NCBI GenBank assembly: GCA_025924715.1
Contig: JAICHV010000022.1
Coordinates: 1-55,481 of the forward strand
Source: Alphaproteobacteria bacterium
Lineage (GTDB): Bacteria; Pseudomonadota; Alphaproteobacteria; Micropepsales; Micropepsaceae
Length of the DNA stretch: 55,481 bases
Direction: 5' to 3'
Part shown: in pieces, positions 43,440-53,026 of the stretch
Layout of the letters: each line of letters opens with the position of its first letter
Position numbering within the stretch: position 1 is the stretch's first letter
The notes under the pieces: model-generated
Seen by the model: only the letters and a program-made list of their open reading frames with translations
The model's database searches: none
What the model was told of the DNA's origin: nothing
Program-made: the position numbers and the translations under genes

Positions 43440-44561
43440 ATGTCGACACATTCCAGCACCGTTTCCGCTTACAGCGCCAAGCCGTCGCGCCCGGGTTTCC
43501 TGACCCGAATCTGGGCCGACAAGGCGCGGCTGCGCCGCTTCCTGATGATTTGGGTGGTGCTGGCGGTGCTGAGCGTTTCCGCCGCGGTGTATTTGATCGG
43601 CGGCCGTTATGTCGGCTCCGACGATGCCTATGTTCACGCCAACAAACTGATGGTCTCCACCGATGTCTCCGGCCTGATCAAAAGCGTCAATGTGCGCGAG
43701 GGCCAGCATGTGAAGAAAGGCGACGTTCTTTTCACGATCGATCCCACGCCTTTCCGCATCGCGCTCGACAACGCCAAGGCGGCGCTCGCCCAAACGGTGC
43801 AGGACGTCGAGTCCACGCGCGCCACCTATCGCGCCGCCCTGGCCCAGATCAATGCCCAGGCCGCCCAGGCCGAGGTCAACCGCACCACCTATGGCCGCTA
43901 TCTCGCCCTGCAAAAGCAGAACGCCATCGCCGCGGTTCAGGTCGATGCCGCCAAAGCGGCGATGCTGAGTTCGCAGGCGACCGTGGCGTCGCTGCGCCAG
44001 AACGCCGCCACCCAGCTCGCCAAGCTCAGCGGCAATCCCGATCTGCCCGCCCAGCAGGCACCCGAATATCTCAAGGCCCAGGCGGCGGTGGATGAGGCGC
44101 AGCGCCAATTGGATCACACGGTCGTGCGCGCGCCGTTTGACGGGATCGTCGGGGAAGTGGATTCGCTCCAGCCCGGCACCTTGGTGATTTCGGCGATGAG
44201 CGCCTTTACCACCACCAGCGCCGTCGGCCTGATCGGAAACGATCTGTGGGTCGAGGCCGATATGAAGGAAACCGACCTCACCCATGTTCACAACGGCCAG
44301 CCGGTGGACATCACCATCGACACCTATCCGGGCTGCCGCTGGTCGGGCCATGTCGATACGGTGAGCGCGGGCAGCGACAGTTCCTTCTCGGCCCTGCCGG
44401 CGGAGAATGCCAGCGGCAATTGGGTCAAGGTGGTGCAGCGCATTCCGGTGCGCATCGCCATCGATAGTTCGTCCTGCAAGGATGCCCTGCGCGCCGGGAT
44501 GAGCGCGGTGATCTCCATCGACACCGGCCATCGCCGCTGGTGGCGGCTGCTGAACACCTGA
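43440..44561 (+). CDS. emrA: EmrA-like membrane fusion (HlyD) protein
   Basis: 373 aa periplasmic adaptor. One N-terminal membrane segment at about 36-56 (IWVVLAVLSVSAAVYLIGG), then VGSDDAYVHANKLMVSTDVSGLIKSVNVREGQHVKKGDVLFTIDP (lipoyl-like half 1), a coiled-coil hairpin at about 105-200, and half 2 with DHTVVRAPFDGIVGEVDSLQPG. It joins the inner-membrane pump to an outer-membrane channel. The start is 1 base after the marR stop. A TolC-like gene is not in the window. Confidence 0.93.
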   Translation: MSTHSSTVSAYSAKPSRPGFLTRIWADKARLRRFLMIWVVLAVLSVSAAVYLIGGRYVGSDDAYVHANKLMVSTDVSGLIKSVNVREGQHVKKGDVLFTIDPTPFRIALDNAKAALAQTVQDVESTRATYRAALAQINAQAAQAEVNRTTYGRYLALQKQNAIAAVQVDAAKAAMLSSQATVASLRQNAATQLAKLSGNPDLPAQQAPEYLKAQAAVDEAQRQLDHTVVRAPFDGIVGEVDSLQPGTLVISAMSAFTTTSAVGLIGNDLWVEADMKETDLTHVHNGQPVDITIDTYPGCRWSGHVDTVSAGSDSSFSALPAENASGNWVKVVQRIPVRIAIDSSSCKDALRAGMSAVISIDTGHRRWWRLLNT

Positions 44562-44578
44562 GCGGAACGGCGAGGGCA

Positions 44579-46132
44579 ATGACGACCGCACCCAATACCG
44601 CGCATGTTTATGACAGCAAGGTGGCCAAGGTCGCCGTGCTGGTGGGGTCGATGGCGGGCGTGCTGATGCAGGCGCTGGACACCACCATCGCCAATGTCGC
44701 CTTGCCTTATATGCGCGGCAGCCTGTCGGCCAGCTATGACCAGATCACCTGGGTTTTGACCTCTTATATTATCGCCGCCGCGATCATGACCGCGCCGGTG
44801 GGCTGGCTGGCGGCGCGCTTCGGCAAGAAAGCCTTCCTGATCACCTCGCTGGCGGGTTTCACCATTGCCTCCATGGCCTGCGGCGCTGCCCAGACCTTGG
44901 AACAGATGATCCTGTTCCGCCTGATCCAGGGCGTGTTCGGTGCCGCGCTGGGGCCGCTGAGCCAGGCGGTGATGCTGGACATGTATCCGCCGCAGAAGCG
45001 CGGCAGCGTGATGGCGATCTGGGGCATGGGGGTGATGCTGGGGCCGATCCTTAGTCCCACGCTGGGCGGCTTTCTCACCGACGCTTATAATTGGCGCTGG
45101 GTGTTCTACATCAATGTGCCTTTCGGCATCGCCGCGGTGGCGGCGTTGACGATTTTCTTCAAGGACACCCACAAGGATGCCAGCCTCAAATTCGACTGGA
45201 TGGGCTTCGGTTTCCTGTCGGTGGCGCTGGGCGCCATCCAATTGATGCTGGATCGCGGCGGCACCAAGGGCTGGTTCGATTCACCGGAGATCGTGATCGA
45301 GGCGGGGGTCGGCGGCATCGCGCTTTATCTGTTCCTGGTGCATATGTTCACCGCAGAAAAACCCTTCATTCCGCGGGAGATCTTCAAGGACCGCAATTTC
45401 GTCAGCGGACTGGTTTTGATGTTCGCCATGGGGTTGGTGCTGCTCGCCTCTTCGGCGCTGCTGTCGCCCTATCTGCAGAACCTGGCCGGCCTCAGCGTCA
45501 CCCAGACCGGCATGTTGATGGTGCCGCGGGGGTTCGGAACGATGTTCGCCATGCTGTTCGCCGGCCGGCTGACCATGAAGATGGATCCGCGCCTGCTGAT
45601 GACGGTGGGCGCCGCCTTCCTGGTGTGGTCGATGTGGGACATGACCGGTTGGACGCCGCAGATCGGAGCCTGGCAGTTGTCTTCGGTCACTTTCGTCCAG
45701 GGCCTGGGCATGGGTTTGGTGTTCGTCCCCATGAATTTGGTGTCTTTCGCCACCTTGGGCCCCAGGCTGCGCACCGACGGCGCCGGCCTTACCAATCTGG
45801 TTCGCAATATCGGAAGCGCGGTGGGCGTATCGGTGACCACCACGGTCTTGGCCAGCAGTGTTCAGACAATTCACTCACAATTGTCGCAATTTGCATCGCC
45901 TTTCAATCGCGGCTTGTCTGTCAACGCGCCCTCGCTGATGATGAACCCGCAGATTCCCTTCGGCCTGGCGAATCTCAATCGCCTGATCGAATACCGCGCC
46001 CAGGTCGAAGCCTATGCCAATGACTTCCTGTTCATGTTTTACGTTTCGCTGCCGATATTTGTGGTCATCTGGTTGATGAGACGGCCCTCTTTTTCCGGCG
46101 CGGCACCCAAAATCGAAGTGATGGATCACTGA
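44579..46132 (+). CDS. emrB: EmrB-like multidrug efflux MFS transporter (DHA2)
   Basis: 517 aa, 14 membrane segments. VLMQALDTTIANVALPYM, the motif-A-like GWLAARFGKKAFLI and PTLGGFLTDAYNWRWVFYINVPFGI identify the DHA2 family. ATG 44579 has a GAGGG ribosome site; an in-frame codon at 44540 lies inside emrA. With EmrA it should export hydrophobic compounds. It overlaps the next gene by one base (TGATG). Confidence 0.94.
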   Translation: MTTAPNTAHVYDSKVAKVAVLVGSMAGVLMQALDTTIANVALPYMRGSLSASYDQITWVLTSYIIAAAIMTAPVGWLAARFGKKAFLITSLAGFTIASMACGAAQTLEQMILFRLIQGVFGAALGPLSQAVMLDMYPPQKRGSVMAIWGMGVMLGPILSPTLGGFLTDAYNWRWVFYINVPFGIAAVAALTIFFKDTHKDASLKFDWMGFGFLSVALGAIQLMLDRGGTKGWFDSPEIVIEAGVGGIALYLFLVHMFTAEKPFIPREIFKDRNFVSGLVLMFAMGLVLLASSALLSPYLQNLAGLSVTQTGMLMVPRGFGTMFAMLFAGRLTMKMDPRLLMTVGAAFLVWSMWDMTGWTPQIGAWQLSSVTFVQGLGMGLVFVPMNLVSFATLGPRLRTDGAGLTNLVRNIGSAVGVSVTTTVLASSVQTIHSQLSQFASPFNRGLSVNAPSLMMNPQIPFGLANLNRLIEYRAQVEAYANDFLFMFYVSLPIFVVIWLMRRPSFSGAAPKIEVMDH

Positions 46133-47013
46133 TGAAAATCGCATTTATCGGACTTGGCGTCATGGGCTATCCGATGGCAGGGCACCTGAAACGGGCCGGC
46201 CATGACGTGACCGTCTTCAATCGCACGCGCGCCCGCGCCGACAAATGGACTGCCGAATATGGCGGGGTTGCCGCCGCAACCCCGGCACTGGCGGCAAAAG
46301 GCGCCGACGCGGTGTTCTGCTGTGTCGGCCGCGACGCCGATCTGGCGGCGGTCACGCTTGGCGAGGACGGCGCCTTTGGCGCCATGGCGGCGGGCGCGCT
46401 GTTCGTCGATCACACCACCGCCTCCGCCAATATGGCGCGCGAATTGGACGCCCAAGCGGGGCAGCGCGGCTTCGACTTCGTCGACGCGCCGGTGTCGGGC
46501 GGCGAAGCGGGCGCGGTCAACGGCAAGCTCACCATCATGTGCGGCGGCAGCGAAGCGGCCTATGCCCGCGCCGAGACGATCTTTTCCTGTTACGCGCGCC
46601 AGGCGCGGCGTCTGGGTCCGGCCGGCGCCGGCCAACTCACCAAAATGGTCAACCAGATCTGCATCGCCGGGGTGCTGCAGGGTCTGGGCGAAGGTCTCAG
46701 CTTTGCCCGCGCCGCCGGTCTCGACATCGAAGCGGTGGTGGACGTGATCTCCAAAGGCGCGGCGCAGAGCTGGCAGATGGAGAACCGCCACAAGACCATG
46801 GCGGCCGGACATTATAATCATGGTTTCGCGGTGGAATGGATGCGCAAGGATCTGGGCATCTGTCTCGACGAAGCGCGGCGCAATGGCGCAAGCCTGCCCG
46901 CGACGGCATTGATCGATCAGTTCTATGCCGAGGTGGAACATATGGGCGGCAAACGCTGGGACACGTCCAGCCTGTTCGCCCGGCAGGAATTCACGCGGAA
47001 AGGCACCTCATGA
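46132..47013 (+). CDS. 3-hydroxyisobutyrate dehydrogenase-like oxidoreductase
   Basis: 293 aa beta-hydroxyacid dehydrogenase. The N-terminal NAD(P) motif is FIGLGVMGYPMAGHLKRAGHDVTVFNR, the substrate-binding block is DAPVSGGEAGAVNGKLTIMCGG, and the catalytic Lys sits in GAGQLTKMVNQICIAGVLQGLGEGLSFA. It is embedded in the efflux operon by one-base and four-base overlaps. The substrate could be a small hydroxy acid or succinic semialdehyde. Its link with efflux is not obvious; it may detoxify an aldehyde. Confidence 0.9.
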   Translation: MKIAFIGLGVMGYPMAGHLKRAGHDVTVFNRTRARADKWTAEYGGVAAATPALAAKGADAVFCCVGRDADLAAVTLGEDGAFGAMAAGALFVDHTTASANMARELDAQAGQRGFDFVDAPVSGGEAGAVNGKLTIMCGGSEAAYARAETIFSCYARQARRLGPAGAGQLTKMVNQICIAGVLQGLGEGLSFARAAGLDIEAVVDVISKGAAQSWQMENRHKTMAAGHYNHGFAVEWMRKDLGICLDEARRNGASLPATALIDQFYAEVEHMGGKRWDTSSLFARQEFTRKGTS

Positions 47014-47642
47014 ACCCCGAAACGCCCGATCGGAACGCCGGCCTCAAACCGCGCCCCCAGCGCGCGCCCAATGAGCGGGCTTATCATCATGGGGATCTGC
47101 GCAACGGTTTGCTCGACGCCGCCCGCGCCATCCTGGAAGAACAATCGCTGGGGGCGCTCACCTTGCGCGCGGTGGCGCGCCGCGCCGGCGTCAGCCATGC
47201 CGCACCCTATCGCCATTTTCCCAATCACGAGGCGCTGCTGGTCGAACTCAGCATCGAAGGTTTTGGCGAGCTGCGCCAATCCATCGGGGAAGTGTCCAAG
47301 TCGAGCGGCGACGAATCCGAACGCATCGCCGATATCGGCGCCGCCTATATGCGCTTTGTCGCCAAGCGTCCGGCGGTGGCGCGGCTGATGTTCGGCTCCC
47401 AATTGCCGCATCGGGACAAATTCCCCGCTTTGGCGACGGCGGCGGACGCCATCGGCACCGAGATCGGCGCCGTGCTGTCCGATCCCAATCTGGGTCTTGC
47501 CGTCTGGGCCGCGGTGCATGGACTGGCCATGTTGGTGCTGGAGAATGTCATCGATCTGGGCCAGCGCCGCGCCGGCCTGCATGTGCTTCCGTCACGGGCC
47601 GAGATTCTGCTGAGAAGCCTGTTCTCGACCAAACGGGACTGA
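47010..47642 (+). CDS. TetR family regulator
   Basis: 210 aa. The HTH region is clear at about 25-75 (YHHGDLRNGLLDAARAILEEQSLGALTLRAVARRAGVSHAAPYRHFPNHEALLVELSIEGF) and a TetR C-terminal ligand domain of the WHG type follows. ATG 47010 overlaps the dehydrogenase stop (ATGA). It closes the efflux operon, so the operon has a regulator at each end: MarR first and TetR last. Confidence 0.93.
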   Translation: MNPETPDRNAGLKPRPQRAPNERAYHHGDLRNGLLDAARAILEEQSLGALTLRAVARRAGVSHAAPYRHFPNHEALLVELSIEGFGELRQSIGEVSKSSGDESERIADIGAAYMRFVAKRPAVARLMFGSQLPHRDKFPALATAADAIGTEIGAVLSDPNLGLAVWAAVHGLAMLVLENVIDLGQRRAGLHVLPSRAEILLRSLFSTKRD

Positions 47643-47725
47643 GGCGCTTCGCCGCTTTCGGTTAAGCCGCCGCATTCCTCTGTTGCCTCCGGGGTGGCAT
47701 AAGGAAAACCGGGATCGCTACCGCC

Positions 47726-49210
47726 ATGCGCCATAGTTTTGTCGTTGCTGCATCACTTATGTTTGCCGCCATGCCCGCATCGGCGCAGACCATGACCATG
47801 CCCGATGGCAGCAAGATGGACATGAAGGCCATGGCGCCGAAACCCGCGCCGTCCAAGGCTCGTGCGCCCGCGGCAAAGCCGAAAGCCGAAGCCAAACCTG
47901 CGGACAAACCCGTTGCCGCCCCAGCGGCGACCCCCGAACCGGCGCCAGAAATGCCCATGCCGATGCCGCCGGCCGCTTCGGTGGCCCCCATGCCAATGCC
48001 GATGCCTGAGAAGGACGCGGCGCCGTCTGCCGCTGCCATGGACATGAGCAATATGGGCGCCATGGCGATGACGGGCCTGTTCGGCGCCTATCCGATGACG
48101 CGGGATGCCTCCGGCACCAGTTGGCAGCCCGATGCGGCACCACATGAGGGGCTTCATGCGACGTGGGGCGATTGGATGCTGATGGGCCATGCCCGGTTGA
48201 TGGGTATCTATGACAATCAAAGCGGCCCGCGCGGCGCCAGCCAGACATTTGCCGCCGGCATGGTGATGGGCATGGCGCGGCGCGATTTCGCCGGCGGCGA
48301 TACACTGAATTTTCGCGCCATGCTTAGCCCCGATCCTTTAATGGGACGTCGCGGCTATCCCCTGCTGCTGGCCAACGGTGAGACCGCTGATGGCGAGACG
48401 CCCTTGCTGGACCGCCAACATCCACATGACCTCTTCATGGAATTGTCAGGCAGCTACAGCCACAAATTTGACGACCGCAACGCGGTCTATCTCTATCTGG
48501 GCTATCCCGGTGAGCCGGCGCTGGGGCCGCCGGCTTTCATGCACCGCGCCTCCGCTATGGATGATCCGGCCGCGCCCATCACCCATCATTGGCTGGATTC
48601 CACCCATATCACTTTTGGGGTCGCCACCCTTGGCTGGGTGCGGGATGATTGGAAATTGGAGCTCTCGCAGTTCACCGGACGCGAGCCGGATCAGCATCGT
48701 TTCAATTTCGATTCCCCGCGCATGGATTCCACTGCCGCGCGGGTGAGCTGGAATCCGGACTCGCATTGGTCGCTGCAAGCCTCCTGGGGACATCTGAACA
48801 GTCCCGAGCAGTTGGAGCCCGGGCTCGACGAGACCCGTTATACCGCCAGCGCCACTTATGCTGCGGCGCTCGGCTCGGAGGGGTTCATAGCGGCGACGCT
48901 GGGTTGGGGCCTGAAAAGCATCAGCGACGGTCAGCGCTTGAACGGTCTGTTCGCGGAAGCCGAATACAAGCCGGCCGCGCTATGGACCCTCTTCAGCCGC
49001 GCCGAATGGGAACAGAACGCGGAGCTGGTCCCGGGCCGCGTCAGTCCGGTGAAAGATTTCACCATCGGCGGCATCCGCGACTTCGCCCTGGACGAACATT
49101 GGAAAATCGGCCTGGGCGCGCTTTATGCGTTCGACGGGGCGCCGGCCGGGGCCGGATATGGCAGCACACCCCATGGCAGCATGGCCTTCGTCCGTCTGAT
49201 CGCCGACTGA
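47726..49210 (+). CDS. Met-rich outer-membrane protein, possible copper/metal link
   Basis: 494 aa. A signal peptide (MRHSFVVAASLMFAAMPASA) is followed by a Met/Pro/Ala-rich region to about 120 (MPMPMPP and MDMSNMGAMAM repeats) and then a barrel-like domain (WGDWMLMGHARLMGIYDNQSGPRG, HPHDLFMELSGSYSHKFDDRNAVYLYLGYPGEPALGPPAFMHR). Met-rich stretches are typical of periplasmic copper-handling proteins, and HPHDLFMEL-like proteins often appear in copper-resistance loci, but no cop genes are next to it. The stop codon abuts the hemB stop on the other strand (TGA/TCA). Confidence 0.65.
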   Translation: MRHSFVVAASLMFAAMPASAQTMTMPDGSKMDMKAMAPKPAPSKARAPAAKPKAEAKPADKPVAAPAATPEPAPEMPMPMPPAASVAPMPMPMPEKDAAPSAAAMDMSNMGAMAMTGLFGAYPMTRDASGTSWQPDAAPHEGLHATWGDWMLMGHARLMGIYDNQSGPRGASQTFAAGMVMGMARRDFAGGDTLNFRAMLSPDPLMGRRGYPLLLANGETADGETPLLDRQHPHDLFMELSGSYSHKFDDRNAVYLYLGYPGEPALGPPAFMHRASAMDDPAAPITHHWLDSTHITFGVATLGWVRDDWKLELSQFTGREPDQHRFNFDSPRMDSTAARVSWNPDSHWSLQASWGHLNSPEQLEPGLDETRYTASATYAAALGSEGFIAATLGWGLKSISDGQRLNGLFAEAEYKPAALWTLFSRAEWEQNAELVPGRVSPVKDFTIGGIRDFALDEHWKIGLGALYAFDGAPAGAGYGSTPHGSMAFVRLIAD

Positions 49211-50197
49211 TCAGCGCTGCAGCAGCTTTGCCGCTTCCAGCGCGAAATAGGTCAATATTCCGCTGCAGCCCGCGCGCTTGAGGCAGGCAAGGCTCTCCAG
49301 CATCGCCGCCTGCCGATCGAAAGCGCCAGCGCGCGCGGCGAATTCGATCATCGCGTATTCGCCCGACACCTGATAGGCGAACACCGGGACATTGAAATTC
49401 TCTTTTACGCGCCGGATCACATCCAGATAGGGCAGGCCGGGCTTGACCATGACGCTGTCGGCGCCTTCGGCGATGTCCAGCGCCACTTCGCGCAAGGCCT
49501 CGTCCGAATTGAACGGATCCATTTGGTAGGTGCGCTTGTCGCCTTTCAGCCGCGCTCCCGAACCCACCGCCTCGCGGAACGGGCCATAAAACACCGAGGC
49601 ATATTTGGCGGCATAGGACATGATCTGGACATGCGAGAAACCGCCGCCGTCCAGCGCGGCGCGGATCGCACCGACACGGCCGTCCATCATGTCGGAAGGC
49701 GCGATGATGTCGGCGCCGGCGCGAGCTTGGACCAGCGCCGATTTCACCATCACCGCGATGGTCTCGTCGTTCAGGATCTCGCCACCCCGCACCAGCCCGT
49801 CCTGGCCGTCGCTGGAATATTCGTCCAGCGCCACATCGGCGATCAGGCCGATCTGCGGCACCGCCGATTTGATGGCGCTGAGGGCGCGGCACATCAGATT
49901 GTCGGGATTGAAGGCTTCGCTGGCGCTTTCGCTGCGCCGCTCGTCCTGGGTATTGGGAAACAAGGCCAGGGCGGGGATACCCGCATCCGCCGCCTGCCGC
50001 GCCGCCTCCACCGCCAGATCGACCGACAGGCGCTCCACCCCCGGCAAGGTCTTGATCGCGGTCTTGGCGTTGTGGCCGTCGATGATGAACAGCGGCCAGA
50101 TCAGATCGTCGGCTGAGAGCCGGTTCTCGGCCACCAGGCGGCGGCTCCAATCATGCCGACGCAGCCGGCGCAGACGCGTGGTGGGATAAGTGCTCAT
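49211..50197 (-). CDS. hemB: Delta-aminolevulinic acid dehydratase
   Basis: 328 aa. It condenses two 5-aminolevulinate molecules to porphobilinogen. The Schiff-base Lys pair is in SYAAKYASVFYGPFREAVGS and SVMVKPGLPYLDVI. The metal-binding loop reads DVALDEYSSDGQDG, with Asp residues instead of the Cys ligands of zinc enzymes, so it is an Mg-type HemB. ATG 50197 (MSTYPTTRLRRLRRHDW) is the likely start. HemA is encoded 3 kb further right. Confidence 0.96.
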   Translation of the reverse strand: MSTYPTTRLRRLRRHDWSRRLVAENRLSADDLIWPLFIIDGHNAKTAIKTLPGVERLSVDLAVEAARQAADAGIPALALFPNTQDERRSESASEAFNPDNLMCRALSAIKSAVPQIGLIADVALDEYSSDGQDGLVRGGEILNDETIAVMVKSALVQARAGADIIAPSDMMDGRVGAIRAALDGGGFSHVQIMSYAAKYASVFYGPFREAVGSGARLKGDKRTYQMDPFNSDEALREVALDIAEGADSVMVKPGLPYLDVIRRVKENFNVPVFAYQVSGEYAMIEFAARAGAFDRQAAMLESLACLKRAGCSGILTYFALEAAKLLQR

Positions 50198-50278
50198 GAC
50201 GGGGTGTTTTCCCAATTCGCCGCGCAGCGCGCAAGCCGCATCTTGTCCGAAGCGCTTTTGCCGTTAATCTTCCTTTCC

Positions 50279-51316
50279 ATGCGCGAGGCCGAGCCCCATA
50301 TCCTTATCGAAAAGCGGGGCGCGCTGGGCCTGATCACCCTGAACCGTCCCAAGGCGCTCAACGCCCTGACCCATGGCATGTGCATCGGCTTCGCCAAGGC
50401 GCTGGAGGCGTGGGCGGATGACGATGGCGTCCTGGCCGTGGCGGTGCGCGGGGCAGGGCCGCGCGCGTTCTGTGCCGGCGGCGACATCCGCGCCTTGTGG
50501 GAATCGGGGCGCGAGAAGACTTCTTATGCCGCCAAATTCCTCGCCGACGAATATCGTCTCAATGCCCGGATTGCGGCTTATCCCAAGCCCTATGTCGCGC
50601 TGTTGCACGGCATCGTCATGGGCGGCGGGGCAGGGGTCTCCATCCATGGCCGCTTTCGCGTCAGCGATGCCACGCTTGCTTTCGCCATGCCGGAAACCGG
50701 GATCGGCTTTCTCACCGATATCGGCGGCACCTATTTTCTCTCCCGCCTGCCGGGCGAGAGCGGCATGTATCTGGCGCTGACCGGCGCCAGGATCACCCGC
50801 GGCGATGCCATGGCCCTGGGCTTGGTCACCCATGCGGCCGACGATCATGAGACCATCATCGAAGCCCTGGCGCGGGGTGAAGACGCCGCTACCGTGATGG
50901 ATCGATGCTCGCGCCCTTCCGACACGACAATCCTGGCGCCGGAACGCGCCCGCATCGACCGCTGCTTTTCCGCCGCTTCGGTGGAAGCGATTTTGGAACG
51001 GCTGGAACGCGACGGCAGCGCTTTTGCGGCGGCGGCGGCGCAAGCGATCCGCGCCCGTTCGCCCAGCGCCTGCAAATGGACCTATCGCGCCCTGCGCGCG
51101 GCAAAGACCCTGCCCCTCGCCGACTGTCTCAAAATGGAATACCGCGTGGGCCTGCGTGCGGTCGGCGCGCATGATTTCCAGGAAGGCGTGCGTGCCATTT
51201 TGATCGACAAGGACGGCACGCCGCGATGGAACCCTGCATCATTGGCCGGCGTAACGGATGCGGATATCGTTGGGTTTTTCGCATCCCTGGGCCCGCGCGA
51301 ACTGGTTCTTCCTTAA
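50279..51316 (+). CDS. 3-hydroxyisobutyryl-CoA hydrolase (enoyl-CoA hydratase family)
   Basis: 345 aa, longer than enoyl-CoA hydratases and right for 3-hydroxyisobutyryl-CoA hydrolase of valine breakdown. LITLNRPKALNALTHGMC, the oxyanion segments RAFCAGGDIRALWESG and GIVMGGGAGVSIHGRFRV, and MPETGIGFLTDIGGTYFLSRLPG are characteristic. ATG 50279 is chosen; the in-frame extension to 50153 overlaps hemB. The beta-hydroxyacid dehydrogenase at 46.1 kb could act in the same pathway, but the two are not in one operon. Confidence 0.88.
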   Translation: MREAEPHILIEKRGALGLITLNRPKALNALTHGMCIGFAKALEAWADDDGVLAVAVRGAGPRAFCAGGDIRALWESGREKTSYAAKFLADEYRLNARIAAYPKPYVALLHGIVMGGGAGVSIHGRFRVSDATLAFAMPETGIGFLTDIGGTYFLSRLPGESGMYLALTGARITRGDAMALGLVTHAADDHETIIEALARGEDAATVMDRCSRPSDTTILAPERARIDRCFSAASVEAILERLERDGSAFAAAAAQAIRARSPSACKWTYRALRAAKTLPLADCLKMEYRVGLRAVGAHDFQEGVRAILIDKDGTPRWNPASLAGVTDADIVGFFASLGPRELVLP

Positions 51317-51493
51317 AACTGGTTCCTCTCGATTCACGATTCATTGTCCAAGCTTACAGGCGAGTGCCCGCTTGACGTGTGTCGCAGCCGCCAAACCAGC
51401 GCATTTTACGCCGCCTTAAGGACTGCGGCCTAGTGTGTGAACAACTAATAACTGGTGGGCTCCGCAAAAAGCGGAAAAAAGTTGGGTAGACAA

Positions 51494-52003
51494 ATGACGG
51501 CAATGACAAAACCGCAAGCAGCGGAGGCGTTAAGCGGCGTATCCGCGGTCCGCAAACATTATCTGGAAACGCTCAATCTGGTGGAACGGCTGCATCGCCA
51601 GTTGCTCGACGTGATCAAGGACGAGCTCGACCGCCGTGACGAACGCGAGATCAATTCGGTCCAGGCGCTGCTGCTGTTCAATGTCGGGGACCAGGAACTC
51701 ACCGCCGGCGAGCTGCGCACGCGCGGCCATTACCTTGGCTCCAACGTCTCCTACAATCTCAAAAAGCTGGTCGAGGCCGGTTACATCCATCACGAACGCT
51801 CCGAAGCCGATCGCCGCTCGGTGCTGGTGCGCCTGACCCGCAAGGGCGAAGCGGTGCGCGACATGCTGCGCGAGATGTTCGACCGCCATCTGGTGTCGCT
51901 GGAAGCGGTGGGCAATGTCGGCGGCCCCGATATGGACGCCATGAACGTCATCCTCAAGCGCCTGGAGCGGTTCTGGATCGACCAGGTGCGCTTCCGCCTC
52001 TAA
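51494..52003 (+). CDS. ldtR: MarR-type winged-helix regulator, LdtR-like
   Basis: 169 aa. The protein opens with AVRKHYLETLNLVERLHRQLLDVIKDELDRR and carries the wHTH INSVQALLLFNVGDQELTAGELRTRGHYLGSNVSYNLKKLVEAGYIHHERSEADRRSVLVRLT. This pattern is that of LdtR, an alphaproteobacterial regulator of L,D-transpeptidase and stress genes; the symbol is a family assignment. ATG 51494 is preferred to 51455. A hairpin TCCGC-AAAAA-GCGGA lies close upstream. Confidence 0.82.
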   Translation: MTAMTKPQAAEALSGVSAVRKHYLETLNLVERLHRQLLDVIKDELDRRDEREINSVQALLLFNVGDQELTAGELRTRGHYLGSNVSYNLKKLVEAGYIHHERSEADRRSVLVRLTRKGEAVRDMLREMFDRHLVSLEAVGNVGGPDMDAMNVILKRLERFWIDQVRFRL

Positions 52004-52143
52004 TCGGCGCGGGTCTTTTGCGCCCTGGGTTCGTCGCGCCTCCTCACGTGCTATCGCCCGCTCCGGGGGACGCTCCTGCCCAGATCGCAAAATCCCTCGC
52101 GCCGAGGCGCTGGTTCGGGCGCGACTCAGCCTAATCTTGCCGG

Positions 52144-52794
52144 ATGCGCCGCGCGCCCGCCTTTCTGCATCATCACATCCGCTTCTATGGCGCCGTCCTG
52201 GCGGGGTTGGCGGCAGCGCTGACTGCCCATCTGCTGGGCTTTCGTGCTCCGCTGCTGCTCGGTGGCGATGTGTTCTTTCTGGTCTTTCTGGCCCTCAGCC
52301 TCATTCTGGCGCGAGAAACCGCCGAGATCTTCGCCCGGCGCGCCGACAGCGCCGATGAAGGCATCGCCGTGGTCGTGCTGGTGACCATCGCCGCCATGGC
52401 GTTTTTCTCGATTGCGGTATTCGAGGCCCTCAACGCCAAGCGGGCCGCCGATACGCCGGCCCTGATCCTGGCCGGATTGGGCGCGCCGCTGAGCTGGCTG
52501 GTGCTGCATACGGTGATGGCGTTTCATTATGCCAATCTGCATTACTTCGACGATCCGCAAAGCCCCGTAGACGACCGCGGCGATTTGGATTTTCCCGCCT
52601 GCGAGGCGCCGGGGCCTTGGGACTTTCTCTATTTCTCCTTCGTGATCGGCATGACCTGCCAAGTTTCGGATGTCGTGGTCAGGACCACCCGGATGCGCCG
52701 CGCCGTGCTGGGCCATGGCGTCGTCTCGTTCTTCTTCAACACGGTCTTCATCGCGATGGCGGTGAATGCCGGGGTGGCCATGGCGGCGATGTAA
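52144..52794 (+). CDS. DUF1345 family membrane protein
   Basis: 216 aa with about five membrane segments (YGAVLAGLAAALTAHLLGF, VFFLVFLALSLILA, IAVVVLVTIAAMAFFSIAVFEA and others). The DUF1345 signatures are DEGIAVVVL, LHTVMAFHYANLHY and DFLYFSFVIGMTCQVSDVVV. The function is unknown. It starts 140 bases after the LdtR-like gene. Confidence 0.88.
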   Translation: MRRAPAFLHHHIRFYGAVLAGLAAALTAHLLGFRAPLLLGGDVFFLVFLALSLILARETAEIFARRADSADEGIAVVVLVTIAAMAFFSIAVFEALNAKRAADTPALILAGLGAPLSWLVLHTVMAFHYANLHYFDDPQSPVDDRGDLDFPACEAPGPWDFLYFSFVIGMTCQVSDVVVRTTRMRRAVLGHGVVSFFFNTVFIAMAVNAGVAMAAM

Positions 52795-52814
52795 TTGATA
52801 ATTAGTCGCAAATA

Positions 52815-52852
52815 GGCGGATATTGCGGCGCAGCGCTCATGTAAAATCCGCC
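52815..52852. repeat. GGCGGAT/ATCCGCC inverted repeat before hemA
   Basis: Seven-base arms with a 24-base loop 20 bases after the DUF1345 stop; no T-tract. It may end the DUF1345 transcript or be part of the hemA control region (52853-53026), where I see no other convincing box. Confidence 0.35.
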
Positions 52853-53026
52853 ATACTTGCGGAACTCCCGGCCTTTGCCTGAAAATAGCCCGCAATTCAC
52901 GATAAAAATTTTGGACTCAGGGCGCGGCAGAAGGCAAAAACCCTGTGACAACTTTGCGTGGAATCAAACACTTCCCATCGGCTATCCTGTCTATGGGCAC
53001 CAGAGGACGGGCGTAAGGCGAGCTTC

